A stretch of DNA of 38,742 nt, taken from contig JADKJB010000019.1 of the NCBI GenBank assembly GCA_016722525.1, positions 1-38,742 on the forward strand, written 5' to 3'. The position numbers and the translations under genes were made by a program. Every line of letters begins with the position of its first letter. Within the stretch, counting starts at the first letter, position 1. The notes beneath the pieces are model-generated. The model was not told the DNA's origin and ran no database searches. It worked only from the letters and a program-made list of their open reading frames with translations. Below are positions 28,728 through 37,970 of the stretch, piece after piece. This DNA is from Bacteroidota bacterium. GTDB taxonomy: Bacteria > Bacteroidota > Bacteroidia > AKYH767-A > OLB10.

Positions 28728-29393
28728 TTATTTTGTGTAGGTAGAAGTACTGATATCAGTTGCTCCTCCTGAATCTATCCACTGATAGCTTATAACAAAA
28801 ATAACTGGTGATGTACTGGTAACTCCGGAAGAATTGAAAACAGTTGTAAGATTTGCGCCACCACCCAAAGATTGAGGTACTGAAGCGGTAATTTTATCTG
28901 TAGTTGAATTGTATTCACATGCTACAACTACTGAATTGCCAAATGCACCAAAATTTTCGACTGTAAAAACTCCATTATCGGTATTGGATATATTAACAGT
29001 TGCATCAAAATTTACGGTTCCTGAAGCTGCACTAACGTCTTCAGCATTTACATAATTTCCACCCATAAAATCAGCAGAATTCACTACAGTAACTGTTCTT
29101 TCAGCTGTTGCAGTATTCCCGGCAGCATCAGTAGCTGAATAGGTTATTGTATAATCCCCTTTTAAATCGTTATCAACCACGCCGCTTATTGAAACTGCGA
29201 TTGCACCGTCTTCATCATCAACGGCTGTTGCCCCAGCTTCTGTGTAAGCTTCCTGTAAATCAATTTCAGTAGCAGCTGAGCCATTTAGAGTTATTATCGG
29301 TGCAGTTGTATCTTCATCATCTTTACAGCCAGTGTAAACCAATGAAATAAGAGCAAGAAACATTGTGGGGAGAAGAAATCTTCTTTTGTTCAT
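28728..29393 (-). CDS. Lipoprotein with a DUF5011-type Ig-like domain
   Basis: A 221-residue exported protein. The signal peptide ends in a lipobox (LVYTGC, Cys near residue 22), followed by an acidic KDDEDT stretch that in this phylum can favour surface display. Residues about 31-108 form an Ig-like DUF5011/Cry22-type domain: APIITLNGSAATEIDL, EAGATAVDDEDG, KGDYTITYSATDAAGN and AERTVTVV. The last 110 residues are beta-rich and not recognised, ending in aromatic- and Thr-rich strands. It has its own terminator and likely its own promoter. The function is unknown; it is probably a cell-surface binding module. Confidence 0.82.
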   Translation of the reverse strand: MNKRRFLLPTMFLALISLVYTGCKDDEDTTAPIITLNGSAATEIDLQEAYTEAGATAVDDEDGAIAVSISGVVDNDLKGDYTITYSATDAAGNTATAERTVTVVNSADFMGGNYVNAEDVSAASGTVNFDATVNISNTDNGVFTVENFGAFGNSVVVACEYNSTTDKITASVPQSLGGGANLTTVFNSSGVTSTSPVIFVISYQWIDSGGATDISTSTYTK

Positions 29394-29437
29394 GATAGGT
29401 AGGGTTTTTAGTTTGATTACAATAAATGTATTTGCCG

Positions 29438-29445
29438 CAAAACTA
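29438..29445 (-). promoter_or_regulatory. Putative -7 element of the Ig-domain lipoprotein gene
   Basis: On the minus strand this is TAGTTTTG, matching TAnnTTTG. It would start transcription about 40 bases before the ATG at 29393. Confidence 0.4.
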
Positions 29446-29550
29446 GTGATTTCTTCATAAATTAATAAGATTTTATGAAAAAATATTCATTTTTAATAGT
29501 CATTTTCTAATTTTTCAATACTTTTACCCCCAAATCAAACAAAAATAAAA

Positions 29551-29895
29551 ATGAAAATTAAAAATCTGATTCCGGTGTTAATTATCTCTTTCACTGTTTC
29601 TTCTGTGTTCATCGCCTGCGGACCTAGTGCTGAAGAAAAAGCTATGGCTGAACAACACATGAAAGATTCGATTGCTGCTGCTGAAAAAGCAAAAGCTGAT
29701 TCAATAATAGCTGAGCAACAAATGGCAATGCAAGCTGCTGCTCAGGCTACTTCGGATTCTTTAGCAGCTATTAAGGCTACCGAAGATTCTCTTGCGGCAA
29801 TTGTTGCCAATAAGCCAAAACCGAAGCCAAAGCCTAAAGCAGAGCCAAAACCTGATGTACCAAAGGTTGGAAGCAAAAAGCCAGGGGCTAAGTAA
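29551..29895 (+). CDS. Helical Ala-rich lipoprotein with Lys-Pro tail
   Basis: A 114-residue lipoprotein. The signal peptide ends VFIACG with a lipobox Cys near residue 23. The mature part starts CGPSAEEKAMAEQH and is a continuous charged/Ala-rich helix with recurring DSIAA/DSLAA units about every 14-23 residues, suggesting a coiled coil. It finishes in a basic KPKPKPKPK stretch and ends KKPGAK. A close paralogue sharing CGPSAEEKAMAE follows at 29987. The form recalls peptidoglycan-tethering lipoproteins, but that is inference from composition. No known family is recognised. Confidence 0.8.
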   Translation: MKIKNLIPVLIISFTVSSVFIACGPSAEEKAMAEQHMKDSIAAAEKAKADSIIAEQQMAMQAAAQATSDSLAAIKATEDSLAAIVANKPKPKPKPKAEPKPDVPKVGSKKPGAK

Positions 29896-29934
29896 TTTTT
29901 AACCGCTTGTTGTTAATAAATTATTGAGTTTTTA

Positions 29935-29964
29935 TTGAAGTAAATAAAAATCCGTGTAATTTTG
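29935..29964 (+). promoter_or_regulatory. Putative Bacteroidota promoter (TTG-N19-TAATTTTG)
   Basis: TTG at 29935-29937 and TAATTTTG at 29957-29964 are separated by 19 bases, matching the -33/-7 arrangement of the phylum. The predicted start is about 29970, giving a leader of roughly 17 bases before ATG 29987. Confidence 0.55.
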
Positions 29965-29986
29965 CCAGATAAAATTAATTAGAAAC

Positions 29987-30219
29987 ATGAAAAATATTTT
30001 AGGTTTGGCATTAATTGCCGGAATGTTCGCATTCACTTCTTGTGGCCCAAGCGCCGAAGAAAAAGCTATGGCTGAAAAAGCAATTCAGGATTCAATTGCT
30101 GCTGCTGATGCTCAAATGCAAGCTGTTGAAGATGCTGCAAGAGCACAAGCTGAGCAAGATTCTTGGCTGCTGCCGCTGCTGCAATGGATACTACTGCTGC
30201 ACCTGCAGAAGTTAAGTAA
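29987..30219 (+). CDS. Small helical lipoprotein, paralogue of the 29551 gene (one frameshift)
   Basis: About 77 residues when repaired. The signal peptide ends FTSCGP with the lipobox Cys near residue 19, followed by CGPSAEEKAMAEKA, DSIAAADAQMQAVEDAARA. As written the frame runs into an unrelated Leu-rich end (stop at 30244). One extra T at 30163-30164 gives instead EQDSLAAAAAAMDTTAAPAEVK with stop TAA 30217-30219, which keeps the DSLAA unit of the paralogue. The Lys-Pro tail of the longer copy is missing. It is followed by a terminator. Structural role inferred only. Confidence 0.75.
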
Positions 30220-30247
30220 TTCAACCAGGAAGCTACAAAACTAAAGG

Positions 30248-30279
30248 AACCCGATTGGCACAGCTAATCGGGTTTTTTT
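30248..30279. terminator. Intrinsic terminator, shared by convergent small genes
   Basis: AACCCGATT, loop GGCACAGCT, AATCGGGTT plus T5 lies 28 bases after the small lipoprotein's stop. The stop codon of the minus-strand Cys-rich peptide (30278-30280) overlaps its T-tract. Confidence 0.85.
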
Positions 30280-30424
30280 AGTGCTTTTTTAGAACTTTTT
30301 TATCGGAAACTGAGCAGTCATGACATCCATGTCCATCTTTTAATTTTGATTTCCCGAAAAATCTTATGAACAAATAGGTTAATGCCCCTAAAAGTGTTAT
30401 TAGAACTAATGCATTTTGTAACAT
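30278..30424 (-). CDS. FeoB-associated-type Cys-rich small membrane protein
   Basis: A 48-residue ORF from ATG 30424 to TAA 30278. One membrane helix (LQNALVLITLLGALTYLFI) is followed by a basic stretch and DGHGCHDCSVSDKK, ending in a Lys/His tail. The layout of a single N-terminal helix then a CxxC in a Gly/His-rich loop fits the FeoB-associated Cys-rich membrane protein family, often encoded next to ferrous iron transporters. No feoA or feoB is in the window. The coding reading is favoured by the clear TM-then-CxxC layout, despite its small size. Confidence 0.65.
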   Translation of the reverse strand: MLQNALVLITLLGALTYLFIRFFGKSKLKDGHGCHDCSVSDKKVLKKH

Positions 30425-30464
30425 AAGTCTTCTGTATTTTATCTCAAAAGTACCCTTTTTTCAA

Positions 30465-30472
30465 TACTTTTG
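30465..30472 (+). promoter_or_regulatory. Putative -7 element of the E1 gene
   Basis: TACTTTTG matches TAnnTTTG and would place the start of transcription about 20 bases before ATG 30499. There is no clear -33 partner. Confidence 0.4.
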
Positions 30473-30498
30473 AATCGGTTTTGATACCACACCCTTAT

Positions 30499-32477
30499 AT
30501 GATGCAATTCGATAAAAAAGATCTTACCAATCAAGAGCTTATACACATCTATACCGAGCTGATTAAGCCACGGATGATTGAAGAAAAAATGTTGGTGCTG
30601 CTCCGGCAAGGAAAAATAGCCAAATGGTTCTCGGGAATTGGACAAGAAGCTATTTCTGTTGGAACTGCCCTTGCAATGGCAGCTGATGAATACATTCTGC
30701 CCATGCACAGAAATCTGGGTGTTTTCACTGTTCGTAATATCCCTTTGCATCGACTTTTTTCCCAGTTTCAGGGTAAACCCGGTGGTTTTACTAATTGTCG
30801 CGACCGCTCATTTCATTTTGGAACACAGGAGTTTAAAATTGTAGGAATGATTTCTCATCTGGGACCTCAATTGGGAGTTGCCGATGGAATTGCTTTGGCA
30901 AATGTTCTTAGTAAAAATGGAAAATCAACTGCGGTTTTCTCGGGGATGGCGGTGCCAGTGAGGGTGATTTTCATGAATCGGTAAATGTTGCTGCTGTTTG
31001 GGATTTGCCTGTCATATTTATTGTTGAAAATAATGGTTACGGACTTTCTACCCCTTCCAATGAGCAGTTCCGTTGTAAACAATTTATTGACAAAGCCATT
31101 GGTTATGGTATTGAAGGGTTCAGGTTGATGGGAATAACATTCTTGAAGTTTACCACGCTGTTAAAAACATCAATTCAAGAATCCGTTTACAACCTAAACC
31201 GGTGCTTTTAGAGTGTTTGACTTTTAGGATGCGTGGGCACGAAGAGGCCTCTGGAACGAAATATGTCCCACAGGAACTTTTTGAGGAATGGGGGCGCAAA
31301 GACCCGATCCGCAATTTTGAGGAGTACCTTTTAAATGAAAATGTAATCAATGACGAGTTGATTAAGGAAATTCGTTCAGGAATTAGAAACGATATTGAGA
31401 AAGGATTGGAAATTACTTTTGCCGAATCTGAACCGGAACCGGATACCAGTAAAGAAATTAATGCCCTGTTTGCTCCTCATGAGGGGAAAGCAATTGCTCC
31501 AAAAACTGATGCAGTGAGTGATAAACGTTTATTAGATGCTATTACCGACGCTATGCGGCAATCTATGCAGCGGCATCCTAATTTAGTTATTATGGGACAG
31601 GATATTGCTGAGTATGGGGGTGTTTTTAAAGCTACTTTAGGGTTTGTTGAAGAATTTGGTAAATCGAGAGTGCGTAATACTCCAATTTGCGAATCAGCAA
31701 TTGTAGGTGCCGGACTGGGTTTATCTATAAATGGGTATAAGTCTATTATAGAAATGCAATTTGCCGATTTTGTAACGTGTGGCTTCAATCAGGTTGTTAA
31801 TAATCTGGCCAAAACACATTATCGATGGGCTCAGAATGCAGATGTAGTGGTACGCATGCCAACCGGTGCCGGAGTAGGGGCCGGTCCATTTCATTCTCAA
31901 TCCAATGAAGCCTGGTTTTTTCACGTCCCGGGACTTAAAATAGTTTACCCTGCTTTCCCTGATGATGCGAAAGGATTGCTCCATGCCGCCATCAATGATC
32001 CCAACCCTGTAATGTACTTTGAACATAAAGGCCTTTACCGAAGTATTTCAGGTTCTGTACCCGATGATTACTATACTATCGAAATCGGGAAAGGAAAATT
32101 GGTTAGAGAAGGCAGTGATGTAACCATAGTTTCTTATGGATTAGGTGTGCATTGGGCTCTCGAAGCACTTGATGCTGATAAAACAATTGATGCCGATTTA
32201 ATTGACCTGAGGTCCTTATTGCCCTGGGAAAGAAATGGTTCTTGCTTCTGTAAAGAAAACAGGTAAAGCAATAATTTTGCATGAAGATACTATTACAGGT
32301 GGAATAGGGGCTGAAATAGCGGCTGTGATTGCATCCGATTGTTTCGCTTACCTGGATGCCCCTGTTGTTCGTTCGGCCAGTCTGGATTCGCCGGTGCCGA
32401 TGTCATCAAAATTGGAATGGAATTTCCTTCCTAAAAACAGGTTCTTTCAGCAGCTTTCTGAACTGGTTAAATACTAG
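30499..32477 (+). CDS. 2-oxo acid dehydrogenase E1, alpha and beta subunits fused (three frameshifts)
   Basis: About 660 residues when rejoined. The alpha part has GIGQEAISVGTALAM, MHRNLGVFTVRNIPLHRLF, then, across the first break, SGDGGASEGDFHESVN and VENNGYGLSTP, which together form the thiamine diphosphate GDG...NN site. FRMRGHEEASGTKYVP closes it. The beta part starts near LLDAITDAMRQSM, with VIMGQDIAEYGGVFKAT, NTPICESAIVGAGLGLSI, DLIDLRSLLPW and a TGGIGAEIAAVI end. Breaks are at G4 30942-30945, AA 31133-31134 and AAA 32229-32231. It decarboxylates pyruvate or a branched-chain 2-oxo acid and reductively acylates E2. Pyruvate versus 2-oxoisovalerate cannot be decided. It converges on and overlaps the patatin gene by 11 bases. 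Confidence 0.92.
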
Positions 32478-34764
32478 TTGTGTCTGCAATTTCTTTAACA
32501 GGAACATGATAGTTTAGCAGCTTCCCTATTTTCTCAAGTGATTTCTTGTTTTCTTCTGTGTGAATGGCTCCTCGTAAAAATTGCTTTTCTTTTTCGGTCA
32601 GGTGCCATGACAGTGCAATTTTTTCCTCCATTTGTGGAAGTTGAAAATCGACAAAATCAAAAGGACAATCAACAATTGCTTCCAGATATTTGAGGTAATC
32701 ATCCTGAGCATAATCCTGCATAAGTATAAAGTTGCCAGAAACATTTCTAAGAGGAGCGGTAAGCTTGCTCAAAATTGTTGAAAGGCTTTGATTTTGAGTT
32801 GTCGATTTTTTGTTGGTGTCTCGTATCTGTATCAAAACAATTCCTGAAGTATTGTTTTGAATCCATTCTCTGAACTCAAAAAGGAAGCGCACAGAATTCA
32901 GAATGCCATAATTATCACGAATACCCGCATCCATAACTTCAATTGCCGGAGTAGTTGGTAGTGAGGCTGCCGGCATAATATAGGGGAATGTCGCATTCAT
33001 GCGCAATATGCTCGTGTAACGGGTATTGAGCGGGTTGTTATCAGCAAAAAAACGAGTGTATTCAATAGCATCCGGAGTGGGTTTTAAAGAGGATGCCTGT
33101 CCGCTGGGTTGCTGCAGCATGTAGGAAATACCAACAGGTGAAACCATCATAGCCCGTCCATCATTGATGATAGTCGGACTGATGATCATCATTGGAATAT
33201 CAGCTCGCAACTCAGGTTCTTTGTAAAATCCAAGACTTTTATTCAATACCTGTGCGAGGTTTTCGTTTAATTGTTTTTCAAACGCATAGCCACGGTCTTT
33301 GTAATAAGTAGTTCCATTTTCCTTGAAGCTTTGCATGTTCAGAAAAATATCGCTCACCGTGAAGCTGAAAGCAGTAGTGTTTAACAGATCTTTTGCGATA
33401 TTATTCAGGAACTGATCGGATGCGGGGCTTGGAAGATCCATCAGTTCATCTTTTCTTTCGAGATACAATCCACGATAGTACGAAGCGCCAATGATACCTC
33501 CTGATGAACCGCATATCAGCCGGGTATGATCCATTAATTTGCCATTTAAAACACTATCTAATGCTTGCATGGTTCTGAAGGTGAAAAGAGAGGATCGCAA
33601 CCCACCCCCACTGATATTGGCAACAACAATTTTAGGCTTTTCAACACCTTGTTGTTGCCATTTACGCTTCCATCTTTCCAATATAGCTATGGTGGATCTT
33701 TTATCGCGTTCAATAAGTGCGACATCAAGTGATTTCTCAAGTGCTGCTACATTATACTCTTTCCTGACCGGAGTGTAGTCAAGCCCAATAGCTTTGTTTC
33801 TTTGATTAAAAAATTCGAATTGAGAAAAATAATTAAGAATTAAAAACAATACAATCAGGGCTGTGCTGGCCCATGATTTCAACCAAAATCTAAACACACC
33901 TGAAAGCATTATAAACATGGTAAAAAGCAGCATGACACTTGCCGCAGCCGGAATTTGGAAATACTCATACTCTCTGAATAAACCCAGCAAAATGAAAATG
34001 GTAAATACAATCAACTCCATTACAGCTGCATTGATGTGATTCTGTTTGAATACCGATTGCAACATGTATTCCTTGTAGTGCTCGGTACTTCTCACCAATC
34101 TGGTATGAAATGGCATAACCAGATAGGTGTCGACGCGCCAGATTTTTGAATTCTGGGTCTTTTTTCTCCTGCTGCGTGATTTTAATTTAGGTATTTCGAT
34201 AGCTGCTTCTTTTATGTGCAAAGCATCGGCATGTTCAACACCAAAAAGCTTGTATATGTCTTTATTGGTGAGTAAAAAATAGCGTAACGTAAAACCAATA
34301 ACTAAAAATACGCCCGACAGAAAACCGGTGATGTAAAGTATTATGTCCAACAGACTTTTAAACTGACTGACATATTGAAAATAAATAATTTCTAAAATAT
34401 ACAGTGCAAGAAAGAAGGCAGGTATAATAAAATTATTGAAAGTGTATTTTTGAAACGATTTGGAAAGCGAGGCCAGAAATGGAAATCGGAAACTGTTAAG
34501 AATATAACTTGATATATTAAATGCCATTATAAAAACACCGCAGGCAATACCAATTATGAAAAAGGATAATATATCAACATTGCCAAGATATTCAGGGTCA
34601 AGAAAAAGGTAGGGTATACCAAATCGCTTAGAAAAAGATTGAGAAATAAAACCGAAGAGAATCACCCAATACAGCAACATCAACTGGTTTTTTTTGATGT
34701 GCATCACCACCAGCTGAATTGAAAAGGCATAAATTAATCTATCGGGTATAAACCTTTTTCGCAT
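32467..34764 (-). CDS. Membrane patatin-like phospholipase
   Basis: A 765-residue intact protein. The first half (about 1-330) has at least seven membrane helices, with a soluble segment containing KSRSRRKKTQ between helices. The second half is a patatin domain: VANISGGGLRSSLFTFRTM (oxyanion hole GGGxR), RLICGSSGGIIGASYYRG (the GxSxG nucleophile elbow, here GSSGG), and EVMDAGIRDNYG (the catalytic Asp in DxG position). It should hydrolyse acyl ester bonds of membrane lipids on the cytoplasmic face. Multi-helix membrane patatins are known but sparsely characterised. The stop overlaps the convergent E1 stop by 11 bases. Confidence 0.88.
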   Translation of the reverse strand: MRKRFIPDRLIYAFSIQLVVMHIKKNQLMLLYWVILFGFISQSFSKRFGIPYLFLDPEYLGNVDILSFFIIGIACGVFIMAFNISSYILNSFRFPFLASLSKSFQKYTFNNFIIPAFFLALYILEIIYFQYVSQFKSLLDIILYITGFLSGVFLVIGFTLRYFLLTNKDIYKLFGVEHADALHIKEAAIEIPKLKSRSRRKKTQNSKIWRVDTYLVMPFHTRLVRSTEHYKEYMLQSVFKQNHINAAVMELIVFTIFILLGLFREYEYFQIPAAASVMLLFTMFIMLSGVFRFWLKSWASTALIVLFLILNYFSQFEFFNQRNKAIGLDYTPVRKEYNVAALEKSLDVALIERDKRSTIAILERWKRKWQQQGVEKPKIVVANISGGGLRSSLFTFRTMQALDSVLNGKLMDHTRLICGSSGGIIGASYYRGLYLERKDELMDLPSPASDQFLNNIAKDLLNTTAFSFTVSDIFLNMQSFKENGTTYYKDRGYAFEKQLNENLAQVLNKSLGFYKEPELRADIPMMIISPTIINDGRAMMVSPVGISYMLQQPSGQASSLKPTPDAIEYTRFFADNNPLNTRYTSILRMNATFPYIMPAASLPTTPAIEVMDAGIRDNYGILNSVRFLFEFREWIQNNTSGIVLIQIRDTNKKSTTQNQSLSTILSKLTAPLRNVSGNFILMQDYAQDDYLKYLEAIVDCPFDFVDFQLPQMEEKIALSWHLTEKEKQFLRGAIHTEENKKSLEKIGKLLNYHVPVKEIADTTSI

Positions 34765-34869
34765 GGCGATTGTGGGACTTTATTTAAATACGAAGATTTT
34801 GAGAAAAAGATACTTGTTTTAGAACCATTCACCTTTTAGCATTAAGTCTGTTATTTAAACAATTACAGA

Positions 34870-36553
34870 CTAGGTAAGTCCTTTTTCAACTAATTCCAAA
34901 GTAACGGATTCAAGTGATTTGGCTTTTTTATCAATTTCCGCTCCTTTTTCAACAATATCCTGCACAAATTTTTTATCATCATAAGTTGCAGCATTGATTC
35001 TCACATTTAAGAACGCACCTGCAACAGCTGTTCGGGCACACAAGGCTCCAACACCGGCATCGGTAATTGAATTAGGGTTGCCTTTTTCTGCCATTTCTTT
35101 GATAACTTCCATGGATTCAAGCGAAAGCTGCATCACTTTGAAAGGCACTTCTATGGCATATTTGGTAGCATCCTGAATCGCTTTTTTGCGGGCACTCGTT
35201 TCAGATGGATTTCCTTTGGGAAGTTGGAATGCATTCATGATGGCATTGAACGATCGGGTATCTTCATCAACCATTAAAAGCAGTTCTTTCCTGATCTTTT
35301 GCCCTTTGTCGGCCCAATCACTAAATTCTCCCAACGATCTTCCCAACCTTTTTAGATGAACTCAAATTAGCTACCATGGTACCTAAAGAAATGCCCAAAG
35401 CACCCACATAGGCAGCTATTGAGCCGCCTCCGGGAGCAGGTGATTCGCTCGCGGTTTCAGCTGAAAAGGAGGTGAGTTGCATTTCAATCAGTGGATTGGA
35501 GCCTTTGTCTTCCATGCAATATTCAATGATCCGTTGCTTTGGATCAAAGGGTCCGAGTTCATCCAATCCCATAGATTTGATTGCAATATGAATCAACTCT
35601 TCATCGGCAACACCAGTGGATAAATGTTGTTTTTTAAGAAAATATCTGCCTGCATCCAGCATAGCCGAAAGCGGAACCAGTCCTACCAGTTCAGAACCGG
35701 TAACACGCATCCCTCGTTCATTAGCACTTTTTTCACTTTCATCAAAAACTATATGAAGCGGGGTCTCTCTAAACTTGGTGATATTAATAGAAACCTGTGC
35801 CACATTGTATTCTTGAATAAACCAACCAATTGCTTTTACTCCTTTTAGCTTTCCGGGAATTCTAATTTCTTCTCCTTTATCATCCTTGGCAATTGGGCCG
35901 CTAATTGGGTTGCCAATACGTTTTGCACGTCCGGCTTCTCTGATATCAAAAGCAATGGAGTTCGCTCTCTTTACGGATTTGGTATTCAGATTCACATTAT
36001 AAGCAATCAAAAAATCTCTGGCACCTATCACTGATGCACCTGCTTTTACATTAAAAACCACTGGACCGTAGTCCGGTTTCCATAAGGGATCTTGAATTTT
36101 TTTTGCAAACCCCTCATACTCGCCGGCTCTTATAACAGAAAGATTATTGCGATTTTTATCTGATTGTGCCGCTTCATACAAATAAACAGGGATTGAAAGT
36201 TCTGTTCCAACTCTTGCACCTAGTTGTTTCGACCATTCCGCTGTTTCTTCAAGTGTGATATTTGCAACAGGTATCAGAGGACAAACATCAGTTGCTCCCA
36301 TTCGGGGATGTGCACCTGTATGTTTCGACATATCTATAAGTTCAGCAGCTTTTTGAATACCTCTGAAAGCAGCTTCCACTACAAGTTCAGGCTCTCCTAC
36401 AAATGTTACCACAGTGCGGTTGGTTGCTTTGCCCGGATCCACATTCAGCAGTTTTACTCCATCTACTGATTCAATGGCTGCTGTTATCTGGTTGATAACC
36501 GTCATATCATTCCCTTCACTGAAATTAGGCACACATTCAATTAATTGTATCAT
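34870..36553 (-). CDS. ftcD: Bifunctional glutamate formimidoyltransferase/formimidotetrahydrofolate cyclodeaminase (two frameshifts)
   Basis: About 561 residues when rejoined. The transferase domain starts IQLIECVPNFSEGNDM and includes SKHTGAHPRMGATDVCPLIP with the catalytic His region, and FNVKAGASVIGARDFLIAYN. The cyclodeaminase domain begins ESPAPGGGSIAAYVGALG and continues TRSFNAIMNAFQLPKG and ITDAGVGALCARTAVAGAFL. Frames break at T5 35349-35353 and again near 35329; adding one base at each gives KKGWEDRWEEFSDWADKG. The enzyme takes formimino from formiminoglutamate to tetrahydrofolate, then releases ammonia, closing histidine degradation. ATG 36553 is used. hutI lies 42 bases upstream. 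Confidence 0.93.
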
Positions 36554-36595
36554 ACCGTTTTTTTTTCGGGCTTCAAATATTAACAAATTTTAAAC

Positions 36596-37854
36596 TTAAA
36601 TTTCTTTTCCGATAATGAACCTTCTATCCACCAGATTGCTTCCAAAAGCATATGGACTCACTGCTGGTGACGAAGCGGGTTGGGTGATGAAAAAAGAAGC
36701 ATTTCGGCCAGGTGTAATACTTCCATTCGTTTCCGAGATGCCCATCGCATAAGCACTATTTATTGTGGCTGCGTTTATAGCTTCTTCGGGATCCATATTC
36801 ATATGTATACATGCCAGAGAAAGCACAAATGGCATATTCCCGGAAGGAGACGAGCCGGGATTGAAATCAGTAGCAAGTGCCACCGGCAGTCCTGCATCTA
36901 TCATTTTTCGTGCAGGTGCATAGTGCAGCTTGAGAAAAAATGCAGTCGATGGGAGGAGAGTAGGCATGGTTTCGGTTCCAAGAAGTGCACTGATCTCAGC
37001 ATCGCCGGTAAATTCCAAATGATCAACAGAAAGAGCATAGTGTTTTACGCCCTCCTGAATGCCACCTGAAAAATCCAGTTCATTAGCATGAATTTTTGGT
37101 CTGAGCTGATATTTCCACCCGGCTTCCAGAATTTCTGACGTCTCCTCAGGAGTAAAAAATCCGCGATCACAAAAAACATCAATAAAATCAGCAAGTCCCT
37201 GATCGGCAATAACAGGCAACATTTTTTCAGTAATTAGTTTTATATATTCATTCCTGTTTTCTTTATAAATTGCAGGAATAGCATGAGCACCCAGGAACGT
37301 TGCTTTTACAGGGATGGGTGCGTTTTCTTTAATTTTTTTGATTACCCTCAGCATTTTAAGTTCAGATTCAAAACTAAGGCCATAGCCGCTTTTAATTTCA
37401 ATGGCTCCTGTACCAAAATTGATCATCTCCTGTAATCGCAACAAAGCACTTTCCAATATTTCTTCTTCGGAAGCATTTGCCAATTTTTTGGCAGAATTCA
37501 GAATACCTCCGCCACGCCTGGCTATTTCTTCATAAGTCAAACCGTGTATATACGATCAACAAATTCCTGTTCTCTTGGACCGGCGTATACTATGTGCGTG
37601 TGTGAATCACACCAGGAGGGTAATACCATTCCATTGCGAGCATCTACAATTTTACAAGCACCTGTAGGGTCATTCTCTTTCATGTGGTGATGAAAGTTAT
37701 CCATACTTCCCCATGAATGAAACTTCCCGTTTGTGCAAAACAACCAACCATTCTCCACCACCGGAAGTACGCTCATTTCACTTCCTGAAACTTTTGAAAT
37801 CCCTGCCAGTCTTGCCTGAATCAACCACCTTATATTTTTAACAACCAAATTCAT
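36596..37854 (-). CDS. hutI: Imidazolonepropionase HutI (one frameshift)
   Basis: About 418 residues when rejoined. It opens the imidazolone ring of 4-imidazolone-5-propanoate to N-formimino-L-glutamate, the substrate of the FtcD gene just downstream. Amidohydrolase features are VLPSWCDSHTHIVYAG with the metal-binding HTH, GTGAIEIKSGYGLSFESELK, FLGAHAIP, KIHANELDFSGG, LSVDHLEFTG and ALATDFNPGSSPSGNM with the catalytic Asp. The N-terminal part stops at 37537 after VDRIYTV. Removing two bases in the TATATA stretch near 37545-37551 restores RIHGLTYEEIARRGGG. ATG 37854 is preferred. hutH and hutU are not here. Confidence 0.94.
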
Positions 37855-37958
37855 AGTGCTCGAAAATTTTTGTAAAAGTAGGAAAATAGAACCTGTCAGA
37901 TTGTTCATAACAGGGTAAGAAAGCAAATATTTATTCTTTATTTTTTTTTACTATTTTC

Positions 37959-37966
37959 TATTTTTG
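37959..37966 (+). promoter_or_regulatory. Putative -7 element of prmA
   Basis: TATTTTTG matches TAnnTTTG and ends four bases before ATG 37971, giving an almost leaderless message. It sits in the AT-rich divergent gap with hutI. Confidence 0.4.
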
Positions 37967-37970
37967 TAGA

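Noticed and set aside
30465..32477. Programmed frameshifting to make separate E1 alpha and beta subunits
   Set aside because: The three breaks lie within conserved domains, not at the alpha/beta junction, and each is explained by bases missing from short runs. No slippery heptamer with a pseudoknot was seen.
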